DNA of 24,444 bases from an uncultured Veillonella sp. (GTDB taxonomy: Bacteria > Bacillota > Negativicutes > Veillonellales > Veillonellaceae). Location: the NCBI GenBank assembly GCA_934202215.1, contig CAKPXR010000021.1:1-24444 (forward strand), read 5' to 3'. The first letter of the stretch is position 1, and the number at the start of each line of letters is the position of its first letter. The notes below the pieces were generated by a model, which was not told the origin of the DNA, made no database searches, and saw only the letters and a list, made by a program, of their open reading frames with translations. The translations under genes were made by a program, and so were the position numbers. Positions 15,438 to 23,505 of this stretch are shown one piece after another.

Positions 15438-16169
15438 ATGAAATGGGAGCCTGATAATTTTCAATTGGAATATAATTCCGTGTGGTCATTTCCGGAAAGA
15501 GGAAATTGGGCGACACATGACTCAAAATGGAGGGGGAATTGGTCTCCCTATATTCCTCGTAATATTTTGCTTAGATATTCTAATATGAATGAATTAGTAC
15601 TCGATCAGTTTGCTGGTGGTGGAACTACTCTTATAGAAGCGAAGCTATTAAATCGAAATATAATAGGGGTTGATATAAATACTATTGCACTTCAGCGATG
15701 TAAAGAAAAGATCAGCTTTAAGCATGAGGGAGCTAATGGGAAAATATATTTACGTAAAGGTGATGCAAGAAAATTAGACTTTATTTCTGATGAATGTATT
15801 GATTTAATATGCACACATCCACCATATGCTGATATTATTAAGTATAGTGAGAATATAAAAGGGGATTTGTCACTTTTAAATGTAGAAGACTTTATTAATG
15901 AGATGAAGTTAGTAGCTATTGAAAGTTATCGTGTATTAAAAAAAGACAAGTTTTGTGCTATTCTCATGGGAGATATTCGGCGGAAAGGTAATATAGTTCC
16001 AATAGCTTTTTATGTAATGAAAGTATTTCAGGACATTGGATTTACGTTGAAGGAATTGGTTATAAAAGAACAACATAATTGTAGAAGAACGGAATATTGG
16101 AAAACGAGTGGAGTGAATTATAATTTTTTGCTTATTGCTCATGAATATTTGTTTGTATTTAGAAAGTAA
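15438..16169 (+). CDS. Second DNA amino-methyltransferase with HPPY motif
   Basis: A 243-residue SAM-dependent DNA methyltransferase (m6A or m4C). Target-recognition-like sequence comes first (SFPERGNWATHDSKWRGNWS). The SAM motif DQFAGGGTTLIEA follows (F58-G62), with GVDIN as the acidic motif II. The catalytic motif is THPPYADIIKYS, with H127-PPY130, where most relatives have D, N or S. That places it near beta-class DNA modification methylases but leaves the target base open. ATG 15438 follows AAAGGA. It begins 12 bases after the nuclease gene. Two methyltransferases with one nuclease is typical when the site is asymmetric and each strand needs its own enzyme, as in type IIS systems, or as in DpnII. 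Confidence 0.85.
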   Translation: MKWEPDNFQLEYNSVWSFPERGNWATHDSKWRGNWSPYIPRNILLRYSNMNELVLDQFAGGGTTLIEAKLLNRNIIGVDINTIALQRCKEKISFKHEGANGKIYLRKGDARKLDFISDECIDLICTHPPYADIIKYSENIKGDLSLLNVEDFINEMKLVAIESYRVLKKDKFCAILMGDIRRKGNIVPIAFYVMKVFQDIGFTLKELVIKEQHNCRRTEYWKTSGVNYNFLLIAHEYLFVFRK

Positions 16170-16178
16170 AGGGGTTTT

Positions 16179-17984
16179 ATGATACGTATTGTAAAATGTA
16201 GTATATCAAGATATCGTTCTATTTTATCAATGACTTTAGATATTTCGCAAGAGTCAAATAGTATTGCAATATGTGGCCCGAATAATGTAGGTAAAACTAA
16301 TACATTGAGAGCAATTAATTTGTTTTTCTATCCTGAAGACTATGTTAGAGAGATAGATATGCCTAAAATTAAAAGTGCAACAGGAGGGCAGTCGACGCAC
16401 CCTAAAATTGAATTAACTTTTTGGGATGAAGACCGATCTAGATATTATGTTTTATGTAGAGATATGAAAGTTTATTCAGAAAATTCTTCAGAAACTAGTC
16501 TTACAGGTTTCTCCTATGAGCCTCATAATAAAAAGAATAAATTAGTGCTGTCATCAGAAGAAGTTTTAGAGTTATTTGGAAAAATGGAATTTGTTTATAT
16601 TGAATCAATTAATACATTTATTCCGGAGTTGATTAGAAAAATAACGGACGGTATGATTGATGTTGAGTATGATAAAAGTCGGTTGTCAAAGTCTAAAAGG
16701 AAATTGAAAGAGGCTTATGATACATATGTAGATGGATTATCCCAGATATTAGGAACCTTTGCAAATGATATTTCAGATACGTTTAGACATTTTAGAGAAA
16801 ATTGGAAAGTAGAGTTTGTTGTACCTAAAAATTCGGAAACATTTAAAGATTTGGTGTCTGAAGACGTGAAATTATCATTAAATGATAATGGAAGTATTGG
16901 TGTTTTAGATAAAGGTGCAGGGCTGCAGCGTTTAGCGACTATTCTTTTAAATTTTGAAATGTTATCTCGTCTTGATAGTAAGAAAAATATTTTTGTATGT
17001 ATTGATGAGCCAGATGCTTATTTACATGAAGGTTTACAAAGAAAACTAAAAAGACTTTTTGACGAAAAAAATAATTCTATGCAATTATTTTTTACAACCC
17101 ATTCAAAAATATTTATAAATGAATATAATATGCAAAACGTATTTTTATTAAATTCAAAGTATTATGAAAAATTTTCAACTAGGAAAAAGAAAAATATTAA
17201 TGTAATGGAAACGGAAATTGTCGACATTAATGAGCAAAATGGGTATGATCAAATATGCTCGCATTTAGGGATTGAGCCTGTAACTTATGAATTATTGCAA
17301 TGTAATAATATATTAGTTGAAGGTAATTGTGATAAAAAATATTTAACAGAATTAATTAAGTTTTTTGGATTTGATTGCCCTAATATAGAATCACTTAATG
17401 GTGCAGATAATGCCATAAAATATTTGGAGTTTTATAATTCGTATTACCATAATAATACATCCAAATATAAGCCCAAAATTAAAATAATTTTTGATAATGA
17501 TCCAAAGGGGCGAGAAATATATAATAAGATAAGAGCGAATAATTATCAAAATATAGAAGTGAAATCAATATTAATCAATAACCATATGAATACTGGAAAT
17601 ATAAATGTAGAACATAATAACACCAATAATGAGATTGAGGATTTTATGTATCCAGAGGTTATGGTTTTTTTGATTAATTTACTTTTACAAAGAAAGAATA
17701 TGGCTAAATTAAATAAAACCAAAATTTGTAAAAAGGTTCACACACGCGCATTTTCTGTAAAAGGGATCTTGGAATTATGTGAGTATGAGAAAAATTCTGT
17801 GAATCCAGATAAAGGTGCTGAAATATCGTTTATATCTTCAGGAAATCAAACTAATAGAATAAAAGAAGGCTTAGCGGGTATGTTTAATTTGGAAGCTAAC
17901 AAACCTTTGTTATCCTTACTAGCAGCGTGTAATGTTAAATATCCTTATGTTAAAGAGGCCCTTAATGAATTGTGTACCTTTTGA
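16179..17984 (+). CDS. OLD-like ATPase with TOPRIM nuclease domain
   Basis: A 601-residue protein. The N-terminal ABC/SMC-like ATPase has Walker A GPNNVGKT (33-40), a signature-like LDKGAGLQRL near 243-252, Walker B FVCIDEPD (D276, E277) and the switch FFTTHSK. A TOPRIM domain follows, with the acidic residue in LVEGNCDKKYL (E381) and the DxD pair in IIFDNDPKG (D439, D441). This order defines OLD-family nucleases, which include the phage P2 Old protein and Gabija GajA. There is no UvrD-like GajB partner and no retron here. Only 9 bases separate it from the methyltransferase gene, so it belongs to the same operon. I infer a backup or abortive defence effector. ATG 16179 follows AAAGGGG. Confidence 0.88.
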   Translation: MIRIVKCSISRYRSILSMTLDISQESNSIAICGPNNVGKTNTLRAINLFFYPEDYVREIDMPKIKSATGGQSTHPKIELTFWDEDRSRYYVLCRDMKVYSENSSETSLTGFSYEPHNKKNKLVLSSEEVLELFGKMEFVYIESINTFIPELIRKITDGMIDVEYDKSRLSKSKRKLKEAYDTYVDGLSQILGTFANDISDTFRHFRENWKVEFVVPKNSETFKDLVSEDVKLSLNDNGSIGVLDKGAGLQRLATILLNFEMLSRLDSKKNIFVCIDEPDAYLHEGLQRKLKRLFDEKNNSMQLFFTTHSKIFINEYNMQNVFLLNSKYYEKFSTRKKKNINVMETEIVDINEQNGYDQICSHLGIEPVTYELLQCNNILVEGNCDKKYLTELIKFFGFDCPNIESLNGADNAIKYLEFYNSYYHNNTSKYKPKIKIIFDNDPKGREIYNKIRANNYQNIEVKSILINNHMNTGNINVEHNNTNNEIEDFMYPEVMVFLINLLLQRKNMAKLNKTKICKKVHTRAFSVKGILELCEYEKNSVNPDKGAEISFISSGNQTNRIKEGLAGMFNLEANKPLLSLLAACNVKYPYVKEALNELCTF

Positions 17985-18294
17985 TAGAAGATATAATAAA
18001 TAAAGAAATTAATAAAGCGGGTTAGTACGAAATATTTTGATTGAAACTTTTTTGTTAGATTACGTTTAATTATAATTAGTTTTAAACAAAATAAGTAATC
18101 TTGTTTTCATATAATCAGAAATTTGTAGTTAACCATATAATTTTTGAAAATTATTATAAGTATTTCGCTACGATATAAGGAGATAGTGAACATATACTTT
18201 ACAGGTGATATGGTATATGTAATCGATGAGGCCTGAGATGAGTGATTTAGATTTTACGATTAGTTGCACTGTTATCTTCTTTAACTAGAAGATA
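17985..18294. other. AT-rich non-coding gap after the defence operon
   Basis: 310 bases with no convincing gene. No clear terminator follows the OLD-like gene: I see no strong stem with a T-run. The only structure noted is a 9-bp dyad at the right edge (18272-18295). I found no repeat shared with 13155-13230 that could mark insertion of the island. Confidence 0.6.
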
Positions 18295-18295
18295 A
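18272..18295 (+). promoter_or_regulatory. Hairpin covering the start of the 85-aa gene
   Basis: TTATCTTCT (18272-18280) pairs perfectly with AGAAGATAA (18287-18295), loop TTAACT. The right arm contains the only Shine-Dalgarno-like bases (AGAAG) and the first base of the ATG, so folding would hide the start site. No T-run follows. Confidence 0.45.
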
Positions 18296-18552
18296 TGAAC
18301 CCACCGAATTTAAGTAATGGAAAGTATAGATACCATATTGTTATAAAGGGCAGTGAGGAATATCTTGAGTTCAACTTTATTGATGGTGAAGATCTCATCT
18401 TTGATAATCTAATACGCGCCAATGCGTTGTCAGTAGATGAGGATGTAGATTATTCTAGTTTACAAGTTGGTACGGAGTTCCTTATTATAGAAGGTAGTTC
18501 AATTGTTGGAGAGGGGCTTGTAAAAAGGAATCTTCCAACATACACCGTATAA
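18295..18552 (+). CDS. Small acidic protein of unknown function
   Basis: An 85-residue protein I do not recognise. It is acidic and has alternating hydrophobic/polar stretches that suggest beta strands (YRYHIVIKGSEEYLEFNFID, VGTEFLIIEGSSIVGEG). No signal peptide, membrane segment or cysteine is seen. The start is uncertain: an in-frame TAG lies 9 bases upstream of ATG 18295 and the RBS is weak and inside a hairpin. The coding stretch is otherwise free of rare features and its amino-acid use looks protein-like. It lies between the defence operon and two GNAT genes; it could be a cargo gene of the island or ordinary host content. Confidence 0.55.
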   Translation: MNPPNLSNGKYRYHIVIKGSEEYLEFNFIDGEDLIFDNLIRANALSVDEDVDYSSLQVGTEFLIIEGSSIVGEGLVKRNLPTYTV

Positions 18553-18591
18553 CAAGAAATAGTTGTGGGGATAATATCCGTTGGAGTTTTT

Positions 18592-19059
18592 ATGATTAAC
18601 ATAGTTGATGGTAAACCGTATTTAGATCAGGTAAAAGAGTTAATTAAAGAGTACACTCATTGGCTCGGTCGCGATTTGTCTTTTCAGAATCTAGATCAGG
18701 AATTAGCCGATATTGCTGAGAAATATACAGCTTCGAATGGTGAGTTATTGGTGGCTATCGATGATAATGATGTGGTGCTCGGCATGGTGACGTATTATCA
18801 GCATAGCGATACTCGCTGAGAAATGAAACGTCTCTATGTGCGTCCCGAGGGGCGTGGGCATGCTCTAGGTGATTATCTGATTGAAAGTATCATGGACCAT
18901 GCTAAGGCCTCCGGTTATAAAGAAATGGTGCTAGATACAATTGAACCGTTGCAAGCCGCTTTACATTTATACAAGAAGCATGGTTTTGTTGAATGTGAGC
19001 CGTATTATTATAATCCTATGGCTGATGTAATCTATATGAGAAAGGAATTGACTGAGTAA
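18592..19059 (+). pseudogene. GNAT N-acetyltransferase interrupted by in-frame TGA
   Basis: A 155-codon reading frame typical in length for GNAT enzymes, which move an acetyl group from acetyl-CoA to an amine. The start at 18592 follows TTGGAG. Codon 76 is TGA (18817-18819), between YYQHSDTR and EMKRLYVRPEGRG. The latter is the acetyl-CoA-binding start of motif A, and relatives usually read CEMKRLYV, so the TGA sits exactly where a cysteine codon (TGT or TGC) is expected. The rest is intact, including LHLYKKHGFVE and a normal TAA. The simplest view is a recent nonsense mutation giving a pseudogene. A sequencing error, or UGA decoded as selenocysteine, is possible but less likely. One base separates it from the next GNAT gene, so the two probably form an operon. 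Confidence 0.8.
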
Positions 19060-19060
19060 T

Positions 19061-19543
19061 ATGATAGTTCGTAAAGCCACCGTGGCAGACTTAGATTTAG
19101 TAACACATATAGAATCCACTTGTTTTCCTCCAGCTGAAGCAGCCCCTCGTGAAGCGTTTAAAGAACGCCTTGCTCATTATGCAGATCATTTCCTTATCAT
19201 CTTTGATGGTGATACGCCTATCGGTTTTATCGATGGTTTTGTATCTGATGATGAAATTTTAACAGATGAAATGTTTGCTGATGCGTCCCTCCATAATCCC
19301 AATGGTGCTTGGCAGATGATATTTGGCCTAAATACAATGCCAGCGTATCGGAATCGCGGTGTAGGAGGTCGGTTGATTGAGGCTTTCATAGAACTTGCAA
19401 AAGAGGAGCATCGAAAGGGCGTTATTTTGACATGTAAGGAAGAAAAGCTTCATTATTATGCAAAATTTGGTTTTGTAAATGAAGGCGAATCGATTTCTAA
19501 TCATGGCGGGGCTAAGTGGTATCAGATGCGTATCACTTTTTAA
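19061..19543 (+). CDS. GNAT family N-acetyltransferase
   Basis: A 160-residue cytoplasmic acetyltransferase. N-terminal MIVRKATVADLDLVTHIEST is a typical GNAT opening. The acetyl-CoA pyrophosphate loop is in MPAYRNRGVGGRLIEAFIEL (the RxxGxG/A pattern), followed by LTCKEEKLHYYAKFGFVNEG. The segment ESTCFPPAEAAPREAFKERL resembles serotonin-acetyltransferase-like (AANAT-type) bacterial members, which suggests an arylalkylamine or small amine substrate, but this is inference. ATG 19061 is one base after the stop of the interrupted GNAT gene, and AAGGAATTG inside that gene acts as RBS, so translation is probably coupled. Confidence 0.88.
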   Translation: MIVRKATVADLDLVTHIESTCFPPAEAAPREAFKERLAHYADHFLIIFDGDTPIGFIDGFVSDDEILTDEMFADASLHNPNGAWQMIFGLNTMPAYRNRGVGGRLIEAFIELAKEEHRKGVILTCKEEKLHYYAKFGFVNEGESISNHGGAKWYQMRITF

Positions 19544-19571
19544 TCTATATGGTGGTCCCCCTATACGTTTA

Positions 19572-19600
19572 TTGACACTGTATATTTCGCATGCTACGAT
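19572..19600 (+). promoter_or_regulatory. Promoter of the corrinoid import operon
   Basis: A perfect TTGACA (19572-19577), a 17-base spacer and TACGAT (19595-19600). Predicted transcript start near 19607, just before the riboswitch. Confidence 0.75.
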
Positions 19601-19626
19601 GTAAGAAAAATCACATATCATTGGAT

Positions 19627-19815
19627 TAGGTGTCGTTTAGACTTAATAGAGAATTTGGTATAAGCTAAAGCGGTCACGCCACTGTAACAGGGAGAATCTT
19701 TGCATAAGATTTTAATGGAATCTTGGTCACTGATGTATATTGGGAAGACGCAAAGAAACGATGAACTGGAGCCAGGAGAACTGCCTAATTAACAATTACC
19801 GATGGACCTGCGAGT
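19627..19815 (+). promoter_or_regulatory. Cobalamin riboswitch
   Basis: Conserved blocks of the B12 aptamer appear in order: AGGTGTCGTTTAGACTTAAT near the 5' side, AGAATTTGGTATAAGC, GGTCACGCCACTGTAA, GGTCACTG, TGGGAAGACG and the B12 box AGCCAGGAGAACTGCC (19770-19785). The aptamer lies between a consensus promoter and a set of BtuFCD-like genes. The cell would lower importer expression when adenosylcobalamin or a related corrinoid is plentiful. The 3' limit is approximate. Confidence 0.92.
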
Positions 19816-19896
19816 GACGGGAATGGGAATTTTGATACACTAATGTGCATACTATAATGGTGTGATAGCTGTAGTATTGTGTTTGCTTATCATAGG

Positions 19897-19924
19897 GCCC
19901 GTTTCCTTTTTGTAGGGGATGGGC
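19897..19924 (+). promoter_or_regulatory. Hairpin in the riboswitch expression platform
   Basis: GCCCGTTTCC (19897-19906) pairs with GGGGATGGGC (19915-19924) through ten pairs including G-T wobbles; the loop is TTTTTGTA and an AT-rich tail follows. It lies between the aptamer and the first gene and may be the ON/OFF structure, acting as a weak terminator or as a fold that affects the RBS at 19976-19986. Confidence 0.45.
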
Positions 19925-19991
19925 TATTTATATTTATAAATGGTGATGGTTTGTTTTGGTATGAAGCTCGGTTTGAGAGGAGAGACATGAG

Positions 19992-21164
19992 GTGTTGTTT
20001 CAAAAAAAGTATGTTCCTTATGTAGCAGTTGTATTTCTTATACTAATTAGTATGCTTATCTCTGCATGTGTAGGCCCTAATGATGTAAAAACAGAGTTAG
20101 GACAAAATAGTAAACCTATAGAAATTACAGATGTAACGGGGCGGACGATTACATTAAAGAAACCAGCAGAACGTATCATTTTACAATGGAGTGGCGCTGG
20201 AGGTCCTTTCTTCACAATTTCTGCTCTTATGGGGAAAGATACACCTAAGGTGATTGCTGGTATGGACACTTCACTACAGGATTATAGGGCGGATATGTGG
20301 AAACACTTTACGGATGAACTTCCTGAATTAGCCAAGATTCCTGTAGTAGGAACTGTAGGTGATAAAACATTCAATGTAGAGCAAATTATTGCGTTGAAGC
20401 CGGATGTTATTTTTATTCCCTTAGACTTAAAAAGTCAGTATGAGTCTGATGCAAAAGAAAAACTTGATGCTGCCGGTGTACAAACTATTTATATAGACTT
20501 TCATGCAGAAAAACTTGAAAGTCACCAAAAGTCCATTGAAGCTATTGGCAAGGCTTTGGGCAAAGAGGAGCGAGCCGCTGAGATCAATCAGTTTTATACA
20601 GAGCATGTGACAAGGGTATTAGATCGGGTTAGTAAGCTTGATAAACCAAAACCAACTATCTATATGGAAGTAGGTATGAATGGGCCAGAAGAATTTGGCA
20701 ATTCGTTTAGTGGAAATTATTCTTGGGGTGCTTTGGCTACGATGTGTGGGGCTGATGTAATCACAAAAGATGTAATTAAGAAATCTTCCCCTATTAATCC
20801 AGAAGTTATTTTAGAAAAGAATCCAGATATTATTATGATTATGGGATCCTATTGGCCTAAAAAACCGACTTCTATGCGGCTAGGATTTGAAGCTAACGAA
20901 GAACAGTCTCAAGCATTATTGAAAGCTTTCACCACGGAACGTCAAGGATGGGACCAACTGAAAGCGGTAAAAAATAAGCAAGTGTATGCTGTTAATCATG
21001 CTCTCCCTCGAGAGGTGTTTGATGCGGCAGTGTTTGAATATTTAGGTAAAACATTCTACCCGGAAGAGTTTAAAGATGTTGATCCAGAAGCTACGCTTAA
21101 AGAGTTTTATGACAGATTTTTACCATACTCTTATAGTGGTATTTGGTTTATGCATATGAAATAA
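19992..21164 (+). CDS. Corrinoid/metal-chelate ABC transporter substrate-binding lipoprotein (copy 1)
   Basis: A 390-residue BtuF/FepB-type (PF01497-like) binding protein anchored to the cell envelope. It starts at GTG 19992, six bases after GAGAGGAGAG; the nearby ATG 19987 is in another frame and stops early. The lipobox is LISAC (Cys26). The fold shows through ITDVTGRTITLKKPAERII, NVEQIIALKPDVIFIP, EAIGKALGKEERA and EKNPDIIMIMG. The B12 riboswitch upstream points to cobalamin or cobinamide as ligand, though siderophores or haem are bound by the same family. A close paralogue follows after 105 bases. Confidence 0.9.
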   Translation: MLFQKKYVPYVAVVFLILISMLISACVGPNDVKTELGQNSKPIEITDVTGRTITLKKPAERIILQWSGAGGPFFTISALMGKDTPKVIAGMDTSLQDYRADMWKHFTDELPELAKIPVVGTVGDKTFNVEQIIALKPDVIFIPLDLKSQYESDAKEKLDAAGVQTIYIDFHAEKLESHQKSIEAIGKALGKEERAAEINQFYTEHVTRVLDRVSKLDKPKPTIYMEVGMNGPEEFGNSFSGNYSWGALATMCGADVITKDVIKKSSPINPEVILEKNPDIIMIMGSYWPKKPTSMRLGFEANEEQSQALLKAFTTERQGWDQLKAVKNKQVYAVNHALPREVFDAAVFEYLGKTFYPEEFKDVDPEATLKEFYDRFLPYSYSGIWFMHMK

Positions 21165-21269
21165 ATGTATGGTAATAGATCGAAAGGTATGTTGATTACT
21201 TATTTTTATGTAACCTGTAAGGGGTGTACGGGGGATTATATTAATGTTATGAAATGAGGTACTGGTATA

Positions 21270-22439
21270 ATGCAGAAAAAGAATTATATGGCATATGTTG
21301 CGGCTATGTTTCTATTGATTGTAAGTATGCTTGTCGCTGCTTGTGGCGGGCCAGGTGATATGAAAAGAGATGGGGCGCAAACTGGTAAACCTATCGAGAT
21401 TACGGATGTATCTGGTCAAACGGTTACGTTGAAAAAACCTGCTGAGCGTGTAGTCGTTCAATTGAGTGGTTCTGGCGGTGCATTTTTAACTATGGCTGCA
21501 TTAGAAGGTAAAGATGTGGCTAAGACTATCGTTGGTATGGATCCTAATATCAGTAAATTACGTGCCGATATGTGGAATCACTACAAGGCAGACGTACCAG
21601 AATTAGAAAAGATACCTATCATTGGTAATGTAAATGACAAAACATTTGATGTTGAACAAGTGATTGCATTGAATCCAGATGTTATCTTTATGCCATTGTA
21701 TCTTAAAGAGCAATATGAAACTGATTATAAGCCAAAAATGGATGCTGCTGGTATTACTACTATTTATATTGATTATCATGAAGAAAAGCTTGAAAATCAT
21801 CAAAAATCTATTGAAGCCATCGGGAAAGCACTAGGGAAAGAAGAGCGTGCTGAAGAAGTTAAACAATTCTATACTGATCACTACAATAATGTCATGGATC
21901 GTTTAAGTAAAATTATGAAACCAAAACCAACTGTTTATATTGAAACTGGTAATGAAGGTCCAGAAGGTACGGGCTTCTCTTATAGTGATAAGGTAGCATG
22001 GGGCGCTTTAGCGACAAAGGTTCGCGGTGATTTGATTACCAAAGATGTGGTTAAATCAGCAGGTCCTGTTAATCCAGAGTTTATTTTAGAACGAAACCCA
22101 GATATCATTATGATTATGGGATCTTATTGGCCTAAAAAAGCTACATCGATGCGTCTTGGCTTCGATGCAGATGAAGCGCAGTCTCAAGAATTGTTAAAGG
22201 CTTTCACTACAGAACGTCAAGGTTGGCCTGAATTGAAAGCTGTTAAAGATAAACAAGTATATTCTGCTCATCATGGATTACCACGTGAAGTATATGATGT
22301 AGCTGTATTTGAATATTTGGCAAAAACATTCTATCCTGAAGAATTTAAAGATGTAGATCCAGAAGCTACACTTAAGGAATTCTACGATAAATTCTTACCA
22401 TTCTCGTATGGTGGTATTTGGTTTATGCATTTAAACTAA
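21270..22439 (+). CDS. Corrinoid/metal-chelate ABC transporter substrate-binding lipoprotein (copy 2)
   Basis: A 389-residue tandem paralogue of the preceding gene with the same length and order of motifs. The lipobox is LVAAC (Cys25), followed by ITDVSGQTVTLKKPAERVV and DVEQVIALNPDVIFMP. The C-terminal 120 residues are nearly identical to copy 1 (TTERQGW, YPEEFKDVDPEATLKEFYD, GGIWFMHLN), while the region of residues 200-240 differs more (NEGPEGTGFSYSDKVAWG against MNGPEEFGNSFSGNYSWG). That pattern suggests duplication followed by change in the ligand pocket. The RBS is GAGGT, nine bases before ATG. It is followed after 16 bases by the permease. Confidence 0.9.
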   Translation: MQKKNYMAYVAAMFLLIVSMLVAACGGPGDMKRDGAQTGKPIEITDVSGQTVTLKKPAERVVVQLSGSGGAFLTMAALEGKDVAKTIVGMDPNISKLRADMWNHYKADVPELEKIPIIGNVNDKTFDVEQVIALNPDVIFMPLYLKEQYETDYKPKMDAAGITTIYIDYHEEKLENHQKSIEAIGKALGKEERAEEVKQFYTDHYNNVMDRLSKIMKPKPTVYIETGNEGPEGTGFSYSDKVAWGALATKVRGDLITKDVVKSAGPVNPEFILERNPDIIMIMGSYWPKKATSMRLGFDADEAQSQELLKAFTTERQGWPELKAVKDKQVYSAHHGLPREVYDVAVFEYLAKTFYPEEFKDVDPEATLKEFYDKFLPFSYGGIWFMHLN

Positions 22440-22455
22440 GAAAGGTCTTGGTATA

Positions 22456-23505
22456 GTGGAAGCGGTAAAACATCAGTATGATTATAAAAAGCATAGTTAT
22501 CGGAAACTGTTGTTCATCGTTATCGGGTTATTAATTTGTTTAGCTAGCTTTGTTACTGATATCATCGTAGGGCCTGCATCATTAACCTTGCATGATGTAT
22601 TAGCTGCATTAATCGATCCGTCTGAGGTTTCGAAAAATGCGTATGTGATTATTTGGTCCATTCGCCTACCAACAGCGATTATGGCGTTGATGGTAGGGGC
22701 TTCTTTAGGCATTGCTGGGGCTGGTATGCAAACAATCCTAGATAACCCTCTTTCTAGTCCGTATACACTTGGTATATCTGCCGGGGCCGGCTTCGGTGCT
22801 TCTCTTATGGTTGTTGTGGGGGCCAGTGCATTAGAATTTTTAGGTGCTTTCATGGTACCTTTTGGTGCCTTTGTATTTGCCGGGTTAACAAGTTTCTTTA
22901 TCTACTCTATTAATAAGATTAAAAATTTCTCTTCTGAAACGATGATTCTAGCTGGTATTGGTATGATGTTCTTGTTCCAAGCATTGCAATCATTAATGCA
23001 GTATATGGCATCTCCTGAAGCACTTCAAAACATCGTGTTCTGGACTATGGGTAGTTTGGCAAAAGCAAACTGGATTAACATTTTTATTGTGTTTATTGTT
23101 CTTGTTATCATGCTTCCGTTAATGATGCGTGAATCCTGGCGATTAACGGCATTAAAATTAGGTGATGAAAAGGCATCTGGCCTTGGTGTTAATGTTGAAA
23201 GTTTGCGTGTAAAAGTATTCGTTTTTATTTCTATCATTACTGCCGTTGCAGTTTCCTTCGTTGGAACCATTGGTTTCATTGGTATCGTAGGACCGCATAT
23301 TGCACGTATGCTCGTTGGGGAAGATCAGCGTTATTTCTTGCCTCTATCTGCCATATGTGGTATGGCCATTTTATCGATTGCTTCTATTGCTAGTAAAATG
23401 CTAATTCCTGGGGCGATGTTCCCAATTGGTATTGTGACCGCAATCATCGGGGTACCATTCTTCTTCTCGTTGGTGTTAACTAGGAAAAGGAGCTATTTTA
23501 AATGA
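22456..23505 (+). CDS. FecCD/BtuC-family ABC transporter permease
   Basis: A 349-residue inner-membrane permease with about ten hydrophobic segments. Family hallmarks are RLPTAIMALMVGASLGIAG, GAGMQTILDNPLSSPYTLGI, GIGMMFLFQALQSLMQYM and, near the C-terminus, GTIGFIGIVGPHIARMLVG, which contains the loop that contacts the ATPase. It starts at GTG 22456 with AAAGG about eight bases upstream. It ends TGA inside ATGA, overlapping the ATPase start by four bases, so the two are translationally coupled. It should work as a homodimer, taking substrate from either or both of the upstream lipoproteins. Confidence 0.94.
   Translation: MEAVKHQYDYKKHSYRKLLFIVIGLLICLASFVTDIIVGPASLTLHDVLAALIDPSEVSKNAYVIIWSIRLPTAIMALMVGASLGIAGAGMQTILDNPLSSPYTLGISAGAGFGASLMVVVGASALEFLGAFMVPFGAFVFAGLTSFFIYSINKIKNFSSETMILAGIGMMFLFQALQSLMQYMASPEALQNIVFWTMGSLAKANWINIFIVFIVLVIMLPLMMRESWRLTALKLGDEKASGLGVNVESLRVKVFVFISIITAVAVSFVGTIGFIGIVGPHIARMLVGEDQRYFLPLSAICGMAILSIASIASKMLIPGAMFPIGIVTAIIGVPFFFSLVLTRKRSYFK

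Noticed and set aside
16179..17984. Gabija system
   Set aside because: The OLD-like ATPase-TOPRIM protein fits GajA, but no UvrD-like GajB helicase is next to it; the neighbours are methyltransferases.
13155..18294. Integrase-made island with attachment-site repeats
   Set aside because: No integrase, no tRNA and no matching direct repeats found by eye at the two edges; transfer is inferred only from base composition and content.
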